Of a DNA stretch of 64,000 bases, positions 45,577 to 54,726 are shown one piece after another. Below the pieces are notes generated by a model, which was not told where the DNA came from, did not search any database, and saw nothing but the letters and a program-made list of their open reading frames with translations. Each line of letters opens with the position of its first letter. Position 1 is the stretch's first letter. The translations under genes and the position numbers were made by a program. Origin of the DNA: Collimonas arenae (GTDB lineage Bacteria; Pseudomonadota; Gammaproteobacteria; Burkholderiales; Burkholderiaceae_D); assembly GCF_001584165.1 (NCBI RefSeq), contig NZ_CP013233.1, forward strand, positions 62,001-126,000, read 5' to 3'.

Positions 45577-46035
45577 TCATACCAAGGAATTGGAGGCGTC
45601 CAGCACCGCTTCCTTGATGCGCTGGTAACTCCCGCAACGACACAGGTTACCGCCCATCGCGGCGACTACCTCGGCCTCATTTGGATGCCGTTTCTTCTTG
45701 AGGAAATCGACAGCGGTCATCACCTGACCGCTCTGGCAATAGCCGCATTGCGGGACGTCGTGCTTGATCCAGGCCACCTGCACTGCCTTGCCTACCGGAT
45801 CGGCGGCAATTGCTTCGATCGTGGTGACAGGCTGGCTGCCGACTGCAGACAGCGGATAGGAACAGGAACGCACGGCATTGCCGCCGACATGCACGGTGCA
45901 GGCGCCGCAGGCAGCAATGCCGCAGCCGAATTTGCTGCCGGTCAGTTTGAGATTTTCACGCAGTACCCATAACAGGGGCGTATCTGGGGCGGCGTCGACT
46001 TGTACGGTGTGGCCATTCACTTGAAGACTGATCAT
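45577..46035 (-). CDS. 2Fe-2S subunit of the molybdo-dehydrogenase
   Basis: 152 residues. Two Fe-S domains: a plant-ferredoxin-type one with GCGIAACGACTVHVGGNAVR (Cys pattern near 37-60) and an all-helical one with QCGYCQSGQVMTAVDFLKKK (near 97) and GNLCRCGSYQRIKEAV (near 130). This is the standard small subunit of the xanthine oxidase family, without signal peptide, so it is likely carried out with the Tat-tagged large subunit. GGAGAAA precedes ATG 46035. Confidence 0.95.
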   Translation of the reverse strand: MISLQVNGHTVQVDAAPDTPLLWVLRENLKLTGSKFGCGIAACGACTVHVGGNAVRSCSYPLSAVGSQPVTTIEAIAADPVGKAVQVAWIKHDVPQCGYCQSGQVMTAVDFLKKKRHPNEAEVVAAMGGNLCRCGSYQRIKEAVLDASNSLV

Positions 46036-46210
46036 TACGATTTCTCCGATAGAGTTGCGGCTGGTTCAAGACGGTCTGGATGGGCTGCAGACTGTTTCAA
46101 TACTATAGACAGCGAGAGCGAAAAAACAAAGGCAAGATACGGCATGCACGGAAGGGCTGCTGCCATTAAACTACACGTTAATATGCGACGACTGTAACGA
46201 GATTGCCAAC

Positions 46211-46747
46211 ATGAATTTATTCCTTCACAGGATCACATCGCCGCTGGGCACGATCCTCCTGGTCACCGATGCCGAGGACCGGGTGCGCGCGCTCGATTTC
46301 GACGATTACGAAACGCGCATGCGCAGCTTGCTCAGCACGCACTACGGGCACTACGATTTGACGCCGGCGACGATACCATCGCGCGCCGAGCCTGCCTTGC
46401 AGCGCTATTTCGCGGGCGAGCTGCATGCATTGCAGGACATTGACGTCGCCACCAACGGCAGCGCATTCCAGCAACGCGTGTGGGCGGCATTGCGCCAGAT
46501 TCCACCGGCGCGGATGACCACCTACGGCAAGCTGGCGTTGCAATTGGGCCAGTATAACGGTGCGCGCGCAGTCGGTAGCGCCAACGGCTCAAATCCGATT
46601 GCCATCATCGTGCCGTGCCACCGGGTGGTCGGCGCCAACGGCAAATTGACCGGGTTTGCCGGCGGCCTGGAGCGCAAGGCCTGGTTGCTCGGCCACGAAC
46701 GCGCCGAAGCCGGCGACCAGCAGACTCTGCGCCTGCCGGGTTTCTGA
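46211..46747 (+). CDS. ogt: Methylated-DNA--protein-cysteine methyltransferase
   Basis: 178 residues. The active-site segment IAIIVPCHRVVGANGKLTGF (acceptor Cys in PCHRV near 137) is complete, preceded by FQQRVWAALRQIPPARMTTY and the DNA-contacting YNGARAVGSANGSNPI helix. The N-terminal part without the Ada metal site indicates Ogt. It removes O6-alkyl groups from guanine in DNA by self-alkylation. Convergent with the flavoprotein gene, only 4 bases between stops. Confidence 0.93.
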   Translation: MNLFLHRITSPLGTILLVTDAEDRVRALDFDDYETRMRSLLSTHYGHYDLTPATIPSRAEPALQRYFAGELHALQDIDVATNGSAFQQRVWAALRQIPPARMTTYGKLALQLGQYNGARAVGSANGSNPIAIIVPCHRVVGANGKLTGFAGGLERKAWLLGHERAEAGDQQTLRLPGF

Positions 46748-46751
46748 CAAA

Positions 46752-47930
46752 TTAGCAGGAATCGCTGGCCACGCTGTCCGGCGGCTTGCTCGGCAGCAGC
46801 CAGCGCGGTAGGTTGAGCGCAGTCTTGCGCAGGCATTCGCGGTAGCCGATGTCGCCGCTGATCAGCCCGGCGAAATCATGGTTGATCTTCTGGTTAAGCA
46901 CCAGATGCGAGAAGGCGAATTTGGGGAAGCGGTAGATCAACTGCGCCATCCTGGCCGCAGCGCGCAGTTCGGGTAGCAACTCGCGCTGCAGCAGGCGGCC
47001 GTAGCAATCAGAATCGGCGCGCAAACCATCTTCGGCAATTGCCTTGGCGGCAAGTGTCGCGCTCTTCAGCGCAAAATAAATACCCTCGCCGAACAAGGCT
47101 TCCGCCAGGCCGGCGGCGTCGCCCAGCAGCCAGACCCGGCCGCGCTGGAACAGCTGGCGGCGGTTGGCAAGCGGAATGATGTAACCCTGATATTCGACCC
47201 GACGCGGTTGCTGCAAACTGGCATATGCCGCGGTAAAGCGATCCAGGTGCCGGCGCAGAGAGGTGCCGCCGAACGGTGAGTACACGCCGACATTGAAATG
47301 ATCGCGTTTAGGAAATATCCAGCCGTAGCCGCGCGGCATGCCGTCGAAATCGAACAAGGCGCGTCGGCCGAAGCGTTCCAGCGTTCCAGGCGCCGGCCAC
47401 ATCATGGCTTCCAGCGCCGGTACGTAAGACACCAGGTCCTTGCCGAACAGTTTGTTGCGCACCGCGCTGGCGGCGCCGTCGGCGGCCAGCAGCAGGCGGC
47501 AGCGCAACACGCCGCGACTGGTGCTGACGCTGACCGCATCTGCACTCTCGCTGGCATCGACAAATGCGGTTTCAGCAAGGAAGCGCGCGCCGGCGGCGCA
47601 TGCGCGATCTAGCAGCAACTTGTCGAATTCGCTGCGCACTACGGTGCAAGCCGCTATTGGCTGCATTTCCTTGATGATGGCGTTGTGGTTGTGAAAATTG
47701 AGGATGGCGGCATCGATCGGCCGGTGCAGCGCCGGTCCGAGATCGAAGCCGAGCAGGTCCATCGACTTGCGCGACAGGCCGCCGCCGCACACCTTGGCGC
47801 GCGGGAAATTTTCCTTGTCGATGAGGGTCACCTGCAAGCCCTGCCGTGCCAGCAACCAGGCCAGATGGGAGCCGGCCGGGCCGGCGCCGACGATCAACAC
47901 GTCGGCGATATCCGTACCATCATAAGACAT
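46752..47930 (-). CDS. FAD-dependent oxidoreductase, geranylgeranyl reductase family
   Basis: 392 residues from ATG 47930. FAD motif at the start (ADVLIVGAGPAGSHLAWLLA, about 9-28), then FPRAKVCGGGLSRKSMDLLG (typical of the geranylgeranyl reductase family), LLLAADGAASAVRNKLFGKD and the second FAD motif VWLLGDAAGLAEALFGEGIY near 285. These enzymes hydrogenate isoprenoid chains or act on related lipids and quinones. Here the substrate is unknown. Confidence 0.88.
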   Translation of the reverse strand: MSYDGTDIADVLIVGAGPAGSHLAWLLARQGLQVTLIDKENFPRAKVCGGGLSRKSMDLLGFDLGPALHRPIDAAILNFHNHNAIIKEMQPIAACTVVRSEFDKLLLDRACAAGARFLAETAFVDASESADAVSVSTSRGVLRCRLLLAADGAASAVRNKLFGKDLVSYVPALEAMMWPAPGTLERFGRRALFDFDGMPRGYGWIFPKRDHFNVGVYSPFGGTSLRRHLDRFTAAYASLQQPRRVEYQGYIIPLANRRQLFQRGRVWLLGDAAGLAEALFGEGIYFALKSATLAAKAIAEDGLRADSDCYGRLLQRELLPELRAAARMAQLIYRFPKFAFSHLVLNQKINHDFAGLISGDIGYRECLRKTALNLPRWLLPSKPPDSVASDSC

Positions 47931-48070
47931 GGCAATTTTCCAATGGAGGCGCAACGAAACGATATGCTTCTGAACTTGTCGGCGACGTCATCAATAGAGC
48001 CTCGCAAATGTCTGAATCGCTTGTTTAATTTACCCGGCGGAATCGTCAGCATAGCTGAAAAACGGCAATG

Positions 48071-49483
48071 TCAGGTGGGTGCAACCGGGTTGGGAAAATA
48101 CAATCCGAAGCGGATGATTCCCTCGCTGGAACACACAACGTCGGCATTGCCGCCATGAACCAGCATGATGGCGCGCACGATAGCCAGGCCAAGGCCGTTC
48201 GATTCGGTGTATTCGCTGCGCGATTTGTCGCCGCGATAGAAGCGGTCGAACAGGCGTTCGAGCTGTTCTGGCGGAATCGGGTCGCCCTGGTTTTCCACTT
48301 CTACGCGGACGCCCACCCCTTGTTGACGGCTGCTCAGACGGACCGTACTGCCCGGGATCGCGTAGCGTACCGCGTTGACCACCAGGTTGCTGACCGCGCG
48401 TCGCCACATGATGGGGCTGGCCTGCACCTGGCCGTCGGCGTCGACGACCAGCTGGATGTTGCGTTCTTCAGCTACGCCCTCGAAGTAGTCAGCGATCTTG
48501 TGCAATTCATCAGCCAGCGCCAACGGCGTTTTCTCGACGGTCAGTCCGGCATGATCGGCGTGCGCCAGGAACAGGATGTTTTCGACAATCCGGCTCAAGC
48601 GCTGCAATTCTTCCAGGTTCGATTCCAGCACGTGCTGATATTCGCCGGCGCTGCGCGCCTGGCCCAGGGTCACCTGGGTTTGCCCCATCAGTGCACCGAT
48701 CGGGGTGCGGATTTCATGTGCGAGGTCGGCAGAAAACTGTGACAGATGTTCATAACCGTCGGCCAGCCGGTCCAGCATCGCATTGAACGATGCAGCCAGG
48801 CTGCGCAGTTCCTGCGGCGCGTCTTCCTCGCGCAGGCGCACTGCGATATTGGTCGGGCTGACTTCGGCGGCACGTTCGGCCATCGTCGTCAGTGGACGGA
48901 AGCCGCGTTTGAGCACCAGGAAGCCGAACAGTGCAGTCAGCAGCACGGAGATCATCGCTGCCGCGATCACCTGCCAGTAGTACGCCTCCAGGATGTGCGA
49001 TTCCTGCGTCATCACGTGGGCGCCGACGATCACCACCGTCGTACCGTCGCTGCCGACTTCGGCCAATGCCGATATCCAGCGCACGCGGACTCCATTAACC
49101 GGTTTGCCAGGATGCAGCGCGTCCAGCGACAGCGGCTGGTCGAGGGCCAGCGGCGTCATCGGCGGTGGCACCATGTTGTCGGGATTGACGCGCACGAATG
49201 GCGCTTGCCCCGGGTAGGCGAACATCAGCACATCCTGCTCGTTGCCCAGCATGGTTTCGAACAGTGCCGGCCGGTCTTCCATCTGCTTGACGTTGTATAG
49301 ATCGTGCAGCAAACGGCGGAAGTGTTCGACGCGGCCGATCAGCGAGTAATCGGCACGGGTTTCCAGCGCCTGCCGGGTCGACGAATACAGGTACATGCCA
49401 AGGCTGGTGACGATCGCGCAGGCAATCAATGCGAACAGGAAAGTCACCCGGGCGGTCAGCGAGCGGGTACGCCAGATCATCAT
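48071..49483 (-). CDS. Sensor histidine kinase, CusS/HprS-like
   Basis: 470 residues. First membrane helix [20 protein letters not shown], periplasmic sensor region of about 140 residues, second helix [24 protein letters not shown], then the phospho-acceptor His in [17 protein letters not shown] near 250 and the ATPase boxes ([11 protein letters not shown] box; [12 protein letters not shown] box). Family of heavy-metal/oxidant sensor kinases. Its start overlaps the regulator gene by 4 bases (ATGA). Confidence 0.93.
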   Translation of the reverse strand: MMIWRTRSLTARVTFLFALIACAIVTSLGMYLYSSTRQALETRADYSLIGRVEHFRRLLHDLYNVKQMEDRPALFETMLGNEQDVLMFAYPGQAPFVRVNPDNMVPPPMTPLALDQPLSLDALHPGKPVNGVRVRWISALAEVGSDGTTVVIVGAHVMTQESHILEAYYWQVIAAAMISVLLTALFGFLVLKRGFRPLTTMAERAAEVSPTNIAVRLREEDAPQELRSLAASFNAMLDRLADGYEHLSQFSADLAHEIRTPIGALMGQTQVTLGQARSAGEYQHVLESNLEELQRLSRIVENILFLAHADHAGLTVEKTPLALADELHKIADYFEGVAEERNIQLVVDADGQVQASPIMWRRAVSNLVVNAVRYAIPGSTVRLSSRQQGVGVRVEVENQGDPIPPEQLERLFDRFYRGDKSRSEYTESNGLGLAIVRAIMLVHGGNADVVCSSEGIIRFGLYFPNPVAPT

Positions 49484-50160
49484 GGATCTTCCGAAAACAT
49501 GTAGCCGATGCTGCGCACCGTGTGGATCAGTTTCTGCTGGAACGGATTATCGATCTTGGCGCGCAAGCGCTTGATGGCGACGTCGACCACGTTGGTATCG
49601 CTGTCGAAATTCATGTCCCACACTTCCGAGGCGATGACTGTGCGCGACAGTGCTTCATCCTTGCGTTTGATCAGCAGATGCAGCAACAGAAATTCCTTGT
49701 TGGTGAGGACGATGTCGATGCCCTGCCGCGTGACGCGGCGCCGGAGCAGATCGAGCTGTAGATCGGCGATCTGGAAAAAATCCAGTTCATGTACCTCGCG
49801 CACCACGCCACGGCGCAGCAGCGTGCGAATCCGCAGTAGCAGTTCGGTGAAGGAAAACGGCTTGACCAGGTAGTCGTCGGCGCCGAGTTCGAGGCCGCGG
49901 ATGCGGTCGTTGACGTGATCGCGTGCAGTCAGGAAGATGACCGGCAGATCGCGCCTGGCGCGCAGCGCGCCCATGATCTTCCAACCGTCGGTGCCGGGCA
50001 GCATGACATCCAGCACCACCAGGTCGTAATGGTTTTCCAGCGCCATGTGCAAGCCGTCGCTGCCGTTGCGGATCAGGTCGACCGCGTAGCCGGATTCACG
50101 CAAGCCCTTCTTCAGGTAGTCGCCGGTTTTGGGATCGTCTTCGATTACGAGGATAGCCAT
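49480..50160 (-). CDS. Response regulator, CusR/HprR-like (OmpR family)
   Basis: 226 residues from ATG 50160. Receiver domain with acidic pair ([16 protein letters not shown]), phospho-Asp in [15 protein letters not shown] (near 51), Thr/Lys switch residues in VIFLTARD and [10 protein letters not shown]-terminal winged helix with [20 protein letters not shown] and [19 protein letters not shown], the latter typical of the CusR/CopR/HprR group. Its probable DNA box lies 104-123 bases upstream, in the divergent promoter region. Confidence 0.94.
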   Translation of the reverse strand: MAILVIEDDPKTGDYLKKGLRESGYAVDLIRNGSDGLHMALENHYDLVVLDVMLPGTDGWKIMGALRARRDLPVIFLTARDHVNDRIRGLELGADDYLVKPFSFTELLLRIRTLLRRGVVREVHELDFFQIADLQLDLLRRRVTRQGIDIVLTNKEFLLLHLLIKRKDEALSRTVIASEVWDMNFDSDTNVVDVAIKRLRAKIDNPFQQKLIHTVRSIGYMFSEDP

Positions 50161-50263
50161 GCTGGATTCATTGCGAAGTTGCGACAACACGCCAAACGGT
50201 GCTGTTCCGCGGCTCCGGCCGAGGTTGAGAGACAGCTCATTCTATCAATTCGATTGCCGCGAA

Positions 50264-50283
50264 GAATGACAATATTGTCATTC
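50264..50283. promoter_or_regulatory. CusR/HprR-type box, perfect 20-bp palindrome
   Basis: GAATGACAATATTGTCATTC is fully symmetric and contains the known CusR/HprR recognition wording ATGACAA-NN-TTGTCAT. It lies between the regulator gene and the divergent operon starting at 50352, so it can control both. Confidence 0.9.
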
Positions 50284-50351
50284 ATATGTCACCGATAAGA
50301 CACTGCACCGGCCCCAAACTGGGATTCCCAGCAACCACCGAGACAGTTTTC

Positions 50352-50990
50352 ATGAAAACATCACAACTCTTGCGCCGACTTGTCCCCGTATTGGCCGCAT
50401 CGACCTTCTTGGCCTACGGCACCGCCGCCAGCGCGCAAACCGCAGCCGCTGCCGCTCCGACAACACCGGTTCGGGTGCGCGCCACGATTGACAAGGTGAA
50501 TACCGACAGCCTCGAAGTCAGTGCAAAAGGCGGCAAGAAAATGACCTTGAAACTGGCGCCAGACCTGATGTTGTTCGGGGTTAGCCATGCCGCCATCAGC
50601 GATATCAAATCGGACAGTTTCATCGGATCTGCTGCGGTGCCGTTACCTGATGGCAGCTTGAAAGCGCTGGAGGTACATGTGTTCCCGGCCGGCATGAAGG
50701 TTGGCGAAGGCAGTTACGCCTGGGATCTCGGCAAGAACAGCAGCATGACCAACGGCACTGTGGGCGATGTCGTTGTCACCAGCGGCCGCACCATTACCGT
50801 CAAGTATCCGCAGGGCGAGAAGAAAATCGTGGTGCCGGCCGACGTGCCGATCGTCAGCCTGGAAAAAGGTGATCGCAGCCTGCTGGTTCCGGGCGCACAT
50901 GGCGTGTTCTTCGTCAGCAGGGCAGCAGATGGCAGCGACATCGTGGGGCGGGCGACTATCGGCAAGAATGGCGTAGTGCCGCCGATGTAA
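50352..50990 (+). CDS. Hypothetical periplasmic protein of the molybdoenzyme operon
   Basis: 212 residues. Signal peptide (LVPVLAASTFLAYGTAASAQ). Mature part looks like repeated small beta barrels: VRVRATIDKVNTDSLEVSAK, KMTLKLAPDLMLFGVSHAAI, GSLKALEVHVFPAGMKVGEG, TNGTVGDVVVTSGRTITVKY, ending in RATIGKNGVVPPM. I know such proteins next to cytochrome b and YedY-like genes in other Burkholderiales but not their function; a role as periplasmic partner or metal/anion binder is only inference. First gene after the CusR-type box. Confidence 0.7.
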   Translation: MKTSQLLRRLVPVLAASTFLAYGTAASAQTAAAAAPTTPVRVRATIDKVNTDSLEVSAKGGKKMTLKLAPDLMLFGVSHAAISDIKSDSFIGSAAVPLPDGSLKALEVHVFPAGMKVGEGSYAWDLGKNSSMTNGTVGDVVVTSGRTITVKYPQGEKKIVVPADVPIVSLEKGDRSLLVPGAHGVFFVSRAADGSDIVGRATIGKNGVVPPM

Positions 50991-51048
50991 TTCAGTATGA
51001 AAGGCGGGCGCCGTTGTCGCCCGCGCACCCTCTTTGCAAGGCGCATCC

Positions 51049-51720
51049 ATGACAACAGCAGAAACCCTTCCGCAACAGAATCGAGCAAGCCCGGCCGCCA
51101 GGCGCCGCATCATCCATCCGTTGCCGGTGCGTGCTACGCACTGGATCAACGCCTTCGCCATGGTATGCATGGTGATGAGCGGCTGGGAGATCTATAACGC
51201 TTCACCGTTGTTTGGTTTTTCGTTCCCAAAATGGGCCACGCTGGGTGGTTGGCTGGGCGGCGCGATAGCCTGGCATTTTGCCGCCATGTGGCTGCTGGTG
51301 GTGAATGGCTTGATTTATTTTTTTTACGGATTGGCGCGCGGGCATTTTCGCCGCCACTTCCTGCCGCTGCGCGGCGCTGATCTGATGCGTGATGCCAGGC
51401 AGGCGCTGACATTCAAATTGCCGCATCAGGCCGGCGTCTACAACGCCGTACAGCGCTTGATGTATATCGGTGTGCTGCTGCTGGGCGTGCTGGTGGTGGC
51501 GTCCGGTCTGTCGATCTGGAAGCCGGTGCAACTGGATGTCCTGGTCGATCTGTTCGGCGGTTACGACGTGGCGCGTCGCGTGCATTTCGTTGCCATGGCC
51601 GGCATCGTGGCGTTTGTGGTGGTTCACCTGGCGCTGGTGCTGATCGTGCCCAGTACATTATGGCCGATGCTGACCGGACGCGCCCCAAAATATAAAGTGG
51701 CACAGGAGTCGCAACCATGA
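51049..51720 (+). CDS. Membrane cytochrome b (cytochrome b561/thiosulfate reductase type)
   Basis: 223 residues. Four membrane helices with haem-binding histidines: VRATHWINAFAMVCMVMSGW (His near helix 1), GGAIAWHFAAMWLLVVNGLI (His, helix 2), RLMYIGVLLLGVLVVASGLS (helix 3) and RRVHFVAMAGIVAFVVVHLA (two His, helix 4). This di-haem arrangement belongs to the cytochrome b/b6-type subunits of molybdoenzymes and hydrogenases. It overlaps the molybdoenzyme gene by 4 bases and should feed it electrons from the quinol pool. Confidence 0.9.
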   Translation: MTTAETLPQQNRASPAARRRIIHPLPVRATHWINAFAMVCMVMSGWEIYNASPLFGFSFPKWATLGGWLGGAIAWHFAAMWLLVVNGLIYFFYGLARGHFRRHFLPLRGADLMRDARQALTFKLPHQAGVYNAVQRLMYIGVLLLGVLVVASGLSIWKPVQLDVLVDLFGGYDVARRVHFVAMAGIVAFVVVHLALVLIVPSTLWPMLTGRAPKYKVAQESQP

Positions 51721-52475
51721 CGGATAAAAAACCGGATGTGCCGACCAATTCGGAGCTGAAGCCTGAACTGGTGCAATTGCAGCGCCGCTTGTTCCTGCGC
51801 TCCGGCTTGTCGCTGGGTGCGCTGTCGATGCTGTCGGGCTGCAATCTGCAAGATGGAGATATGGTCGACAAGGTGCTGTGGGCGATGTCGCGCTGGAACG
51901 ACCGGGTGCAGGGTTTGTTGTTTCGGCCGAATCACCTGGCGCCGACCTACCCGGCCAGCATGATCACCAAGCCGTTTCCGTTCAACGCTTTCTACGACGC
52001 CGATTCGGCGCCGGAAATCGATGGCGATACTTACAAGCTGGAAGTCTCCGGCCTGGTACGCGACAAACGCAGCTGGAGCCTGGCGCAATTGCGGGCGTTG
52101 CCGCAGGCTTCGCAGATCACGCGCCATATCTGCATCGAGGGCTGGAGCGCCATCGGCCAGTGGAGCGGCGTGCCGTTCCGTACCTTCCTGGCGCATATCG
52201 GCGCCGATACGACAGCGCGCTATGTCGGCTTCAAATGTGCGGATCGTTATTATTCAAGCCTGGACATGGCGACTGCGCTGCATCCGCAAACAATACTCGC
52301 GTTGGATTTCGGCAAAGAGCCGCTGCCGACCGAATATGGTTATCCGTTGAAACTGCGGGTGCCGACCAAGCTGGGTTTCAAAAATCCCAAGCACATCGCA
52401 GCGATCTTCGTGACCAATGAAAATCCCGGCGGCTATTGGGAAGATCAGGGCTACAACTGGTTCAGCGGTTCCTGA
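51717..52475 (+). CDS. YedY-like molybdopterin-dependent oxidoreductase
   Basis: 252 residues. Twin-arginine region LQRRLFLRSGLSLGALSMLS followed by SGCNL, so Tat export, perhaps as a lipoprotein. Sulfite-oxidase fold: TYKLEVSGLVRDKRSWSLAQ, the Mo-ligand Cys in TRHICIEGWSAIGQWSGVPF near 138, PTEYGYPLKLRVPTKLGFKN near 205 and GGYWEDQGYNWF at the end. Shorter than MsrP but of the same plan. With its own cytochrome b partner and a CusR/HprR-type box in front, a role in repairing oxidised periplasmic molecules, like MsrPQ, is a fair guess. Confidence 0.88.
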   Translation: MTDKKPDVPTNSELKPELVQLQRRLFLRSGLSLGALSMLSGCNLQDGDMVDKVLWAMSRWNDRVQGLLFRPNHLAPTYPASMITKPFPFNAFYDADSAPEIDGDTYKLEVSGLVRDKRSWSLAQLRALPQASQITRHICIEGWSAIGQWSGVPFRTFLAHIGADTTARYVGFKCADRYYSSLDMATALHPQTILALDFGKEPLPTEYGYPLKLRVPTKLGFKNPKHIAAIFVTNENPGGYWEDQGYNWFSGS

Positions 52476-52482
52476 CGACTTT

Positions 52483-52692
52483 TCATTCGCCGCGTCCGGT
52501 GCAGCAAGGGCAGCCGCGATGCTGATTTTGCAGATGCGGCGCATCGATTTCTTCATCATCCTGCGCCAGCGTCTGCATGTAGGCGGCCAGCGATTGTTCC
52601 ATGCTGGCCAGTAGATCGGCAGGCTTGCCTGATTGATGCTCTGGTCCGGCCAGCCATTGCTCGATGACGGTCATGTGGCGCGGGTTCTTCAT
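52483..52692 (-). CDS. Small hypothetical protein coupled to queH
   Basis: 69 residues from ATG 52692, whose ATGA overlaps the queH stop. [20 protein letters not shown] at the start, an acidic helix ([19 protein letters not shown]) and a cysteine pair in GCPCCTGRG near the end, which could bind metal. Unknown family. Confidence 0.6.
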   Translation of the reverse strand: MKNPRHMTVIEQWLAGPEHQSGKPADLLASMEQSLAAYMQTLAQDDEEIDAPHLQNQHRGCPCCTGRGE

Positions 52693-53339
52693 TCTTCCAC
52701 CTGGCCGTAAAATTTCTCGCAAATCTTGATCCGCTCGCGTCCTTGTTCCTTGCGCCAGCGGTTGGTGTCACGCAGAGAATAGACGCAGCCGCAGTATTCC
52801 TGCTGATAGAAATTCTCGCGCTTGGAAATCTCAATCATGCGCGTCGAGCCGCCCTGCTTGCGCCAATTGTGATCCCAATACGTGATGTCCGGGTAATGTC
52901 CGGCAGCACGCACCCCGCAGTCGTTGATCTGCTGCATGTTCTTCCAACGCGAAATCCCTAGCGAACTGCTGATGACCGAAAATCCATGCTCATGCGCATA
53001 CAGCGCGGTACGTTCGAAACGCATGTCGAAACACATGGTGCAGCGCTTGCCGCGCTCCGGTTCTTGTTCCATCCCTTGGGCACGTGCGAACCAGTTATCC
53101 AGATCGTAGTCGGCATCAATGAACGGCACGCCGTGCTGCTCGGCGAAACGGATGTTCTCGTTTTTGCGCAATTCATATTCGCGTTGCGGATGGATGTTGG
53201 GGTTGTAGAAATAAATCGAAAAATCGATTTCGCTGTCGAGCAAGGCTTCCATCACCTCACCAGAACAAGGCGCGCAGCAGGAATGCAATAGCAGTTTGTT
53301 GTGCCCGCCCGGCAGGGCGAGTTTCTGGCGTTCGGTCAT
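52689..53339 (-). CDS. queH: Epoxyqueuosine reductase QueH
   Basis: 216 residues from ATG 53339 (an in-frame ATG at 53351 is also possible). The cysteine pattern of QueH (former DUF208) is complete: [18 protein letters not shown] near 17, [20 protein letters not shown] near 97 and [17 protein letters not shown] near 180. [20 protein letters not shown] is also typical. The iron-sulfur enzyme makes the last step of queuosine formation in tRNA; unlike QueG it needs no cobalamin. Confidence 0.95.
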   Translation of the reverse strand: MTERQKLALPGGHNKLLLHSCCAPCSGEVMEALLDSEIDFSIYFYNPNIHPQREYELRKNENIRFAEQHGVPFIDADYDLDNWFARAQGMEQEPERGKRCTMCFDMRFERTALYAHEHGFSVISSSLGISRWKNMQQINDCGVRAAGHYPDITYWDHNWRKQGGSTRMIEISKRENFYQQEYCGCVYSLRDTNRWRKEQGRERIKICEKFYGQVEE

Positions 53340-53463
53340 GGTCGGGATCAATGAAGAATTGCGGCGGACGGGAGCTGACGTCGAGTGTCTTGCTTCACGC
53401 TGGATGCGTCAAGCGACAAACTCTCAAGTTCGCATGAGCCAAATTCATACAGGCAGCGTGAGC

Positions 53464-53485
53464 CCTGTCAGCTTTGGCAGGTTTT
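53464..53485 (+). terminator. Short hairpin with T run upstream of the nuclease gene
   Basis: CCTGTCA-GCTT-TGGCAGG followed by TTTT, in the 260-base region between queH and the nuclease. No plus-strand gene ends here, so it might be part of the nuclease leader or chance. Confidence 0.3.
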
Positions 53486-53600
53486 ATTGCAGATGACATG
53501 CTGCGGTCATAAATGCGGTTTACATTCCGGAAAATGATGCATTTTGGAAATATTTGCATTCATTTTATCTTCCCGTTACCCATCATTCTCGGAGCTTTTC

Positions 53601-54539
53601 ATGAAAATCAGCCGCAAATTGTTGTGCACCTTCGTCACCGGCGTGGCTTGCGCCGCGCCTCTGCTAATGGCAGCACCCCACGCCATGGCGTGGGGCGATG
53701 AAGGGCACATGGTGGTTGGCCTGATCGCCAATAATTACCTGACCGCAGATGTTCGCGCGCAGGTCAACGCCATCCTGGCTAACGACAGCAGCGGCCTGAC
53801 CGCGACCGACATCGCCTCCGAAGCGACCTGGGCCGACAAGTACCGCAACGCGCATCGCGAAACCGCGGCTTGGCATTTTGTCGATACCGAAATCAGCGAC
53901 GGCGATATCGACGCCGCCTGCTTCGGCCATCCGACGCTGCCCGCCAATACACCGGCGTCGGCTGGCGTCGCCCAGGATTGCGTGGTTGATAAGGTCGATC
54001 AGTTCACCGCCGAGCTGCGCGATCCGAATACCGATCCGGCCGAACGCCTGCTTGCGCTAGAGTTCCTGCTGCATTTCGTCGGCGATTTGCACCAGCCGTT
54101 GCATTCCAGCGATTCCAATGACCGTGGCGGCAACGACGAAACCGTATCGGCAACCGGTATTGCCGCCGGCAAGCTGCACGCGTATTGGGATACCGCCTTC
54201 GTGAACAAATTAGGGACAGATCCGAACCAGGTGGCGTCGGCATTGATCGCCAAGATCAGCACGGCCCAGATCGTGCAATGGCAGCAACAGACGCCGCGCG
54301 ACTGGTCGCTGGAAGCCTTCGACCTGGCCCGCACCGACGCTTACGGCAAGTTGCCGACACCCGATTCCAGCGGCAAATACAAGCTGCCGGCGACTTATGT
54401 CAGTAACGCCACCAGCGTGGTAGCCACGCAGCTGAGCCGTGCCGGTGTGCGGCTGGCCAAGGTATTGAATGATGCGTTGGGCGGCAGCGCTGCGACGAAT
54501 AGCGCGGCAGTATTTGCATCGCCGTTCAGCAGCAAGTAG
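53601..54539 (+). CDS. Secreted S1/P1 family nuclease
   Basis: 312 residues from ATG 53601. Signal peptide (KLLCTFVTGVACAAPLLMAA … AMA) leaves Trp as first mature residue (WGDEGHMVVGLIANNYL), as needed because the N-terminal Trp binds zinc in this family. Other zinc ligands are in WADKYRNAHRETAAWHFVDT and LLHFVGDLHQPLHSSDSNDR, followed by KLHAYWDTAFVN. It cuts single-stranded DNA and RNA outside the cytoplasm, probably for nucleotide scavenging. A longer upstream frame exists without signal peptide. Confidence 0.93.
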   Translation: MKISRKLLCTFVTGVACAAPLLMAAPHAMAWGDEGHMVVGLIANNYLTADVRAQVNAILANDSSGLTATDIASEATWADKYRNAHRETAAWHFVDTEISDGDIDAACFGHPTLPANTPASAGVAQDCVVDKVDQFTAELRDPNTDPAERLLALEFLLHFVGDLHQPLHSSDSNDRGGNDETVSATGIAAGKLHAYWDTAFVNKLGTDPNQVASALIAKISTAQIVQWQQQTPRDWSLEAFDLARTDAYGKLPTPDSSGKYKLPATYVSNATSVVATQLSRAGVRLAKVLNDALGGSAATNSAAVFASPFSSK

Positions 54540-54640
54540 GGTGCTCACCCGTGCCCACGCGTGACCTCAAATTCCATCGCGCCCTTTGAGCAACGTGTGG
54601 GCAAAAAAACTTGCCGACCCTACTTCTTGATTAACAACGA

Positions 54641-54704
54641 TCATTCTCGCGAACGCGGGAATCCACGTTACGTAAAATGGGTCCCCGCGTTCGCGGGGAC
54701 GACG
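54641..54704. repeat. Paired REP-like palindrome (family A)
   Basis: TCATTCTCGCGAACGCGGGA half and GGGTCCCCGCGTTCGCGGGG half in inverted order, between the convergent nuclease and peptidase genes. Confidence 0.85.
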
Positions 54705-54726
54705 CTGTTAATGGCGCTTCACTAAA

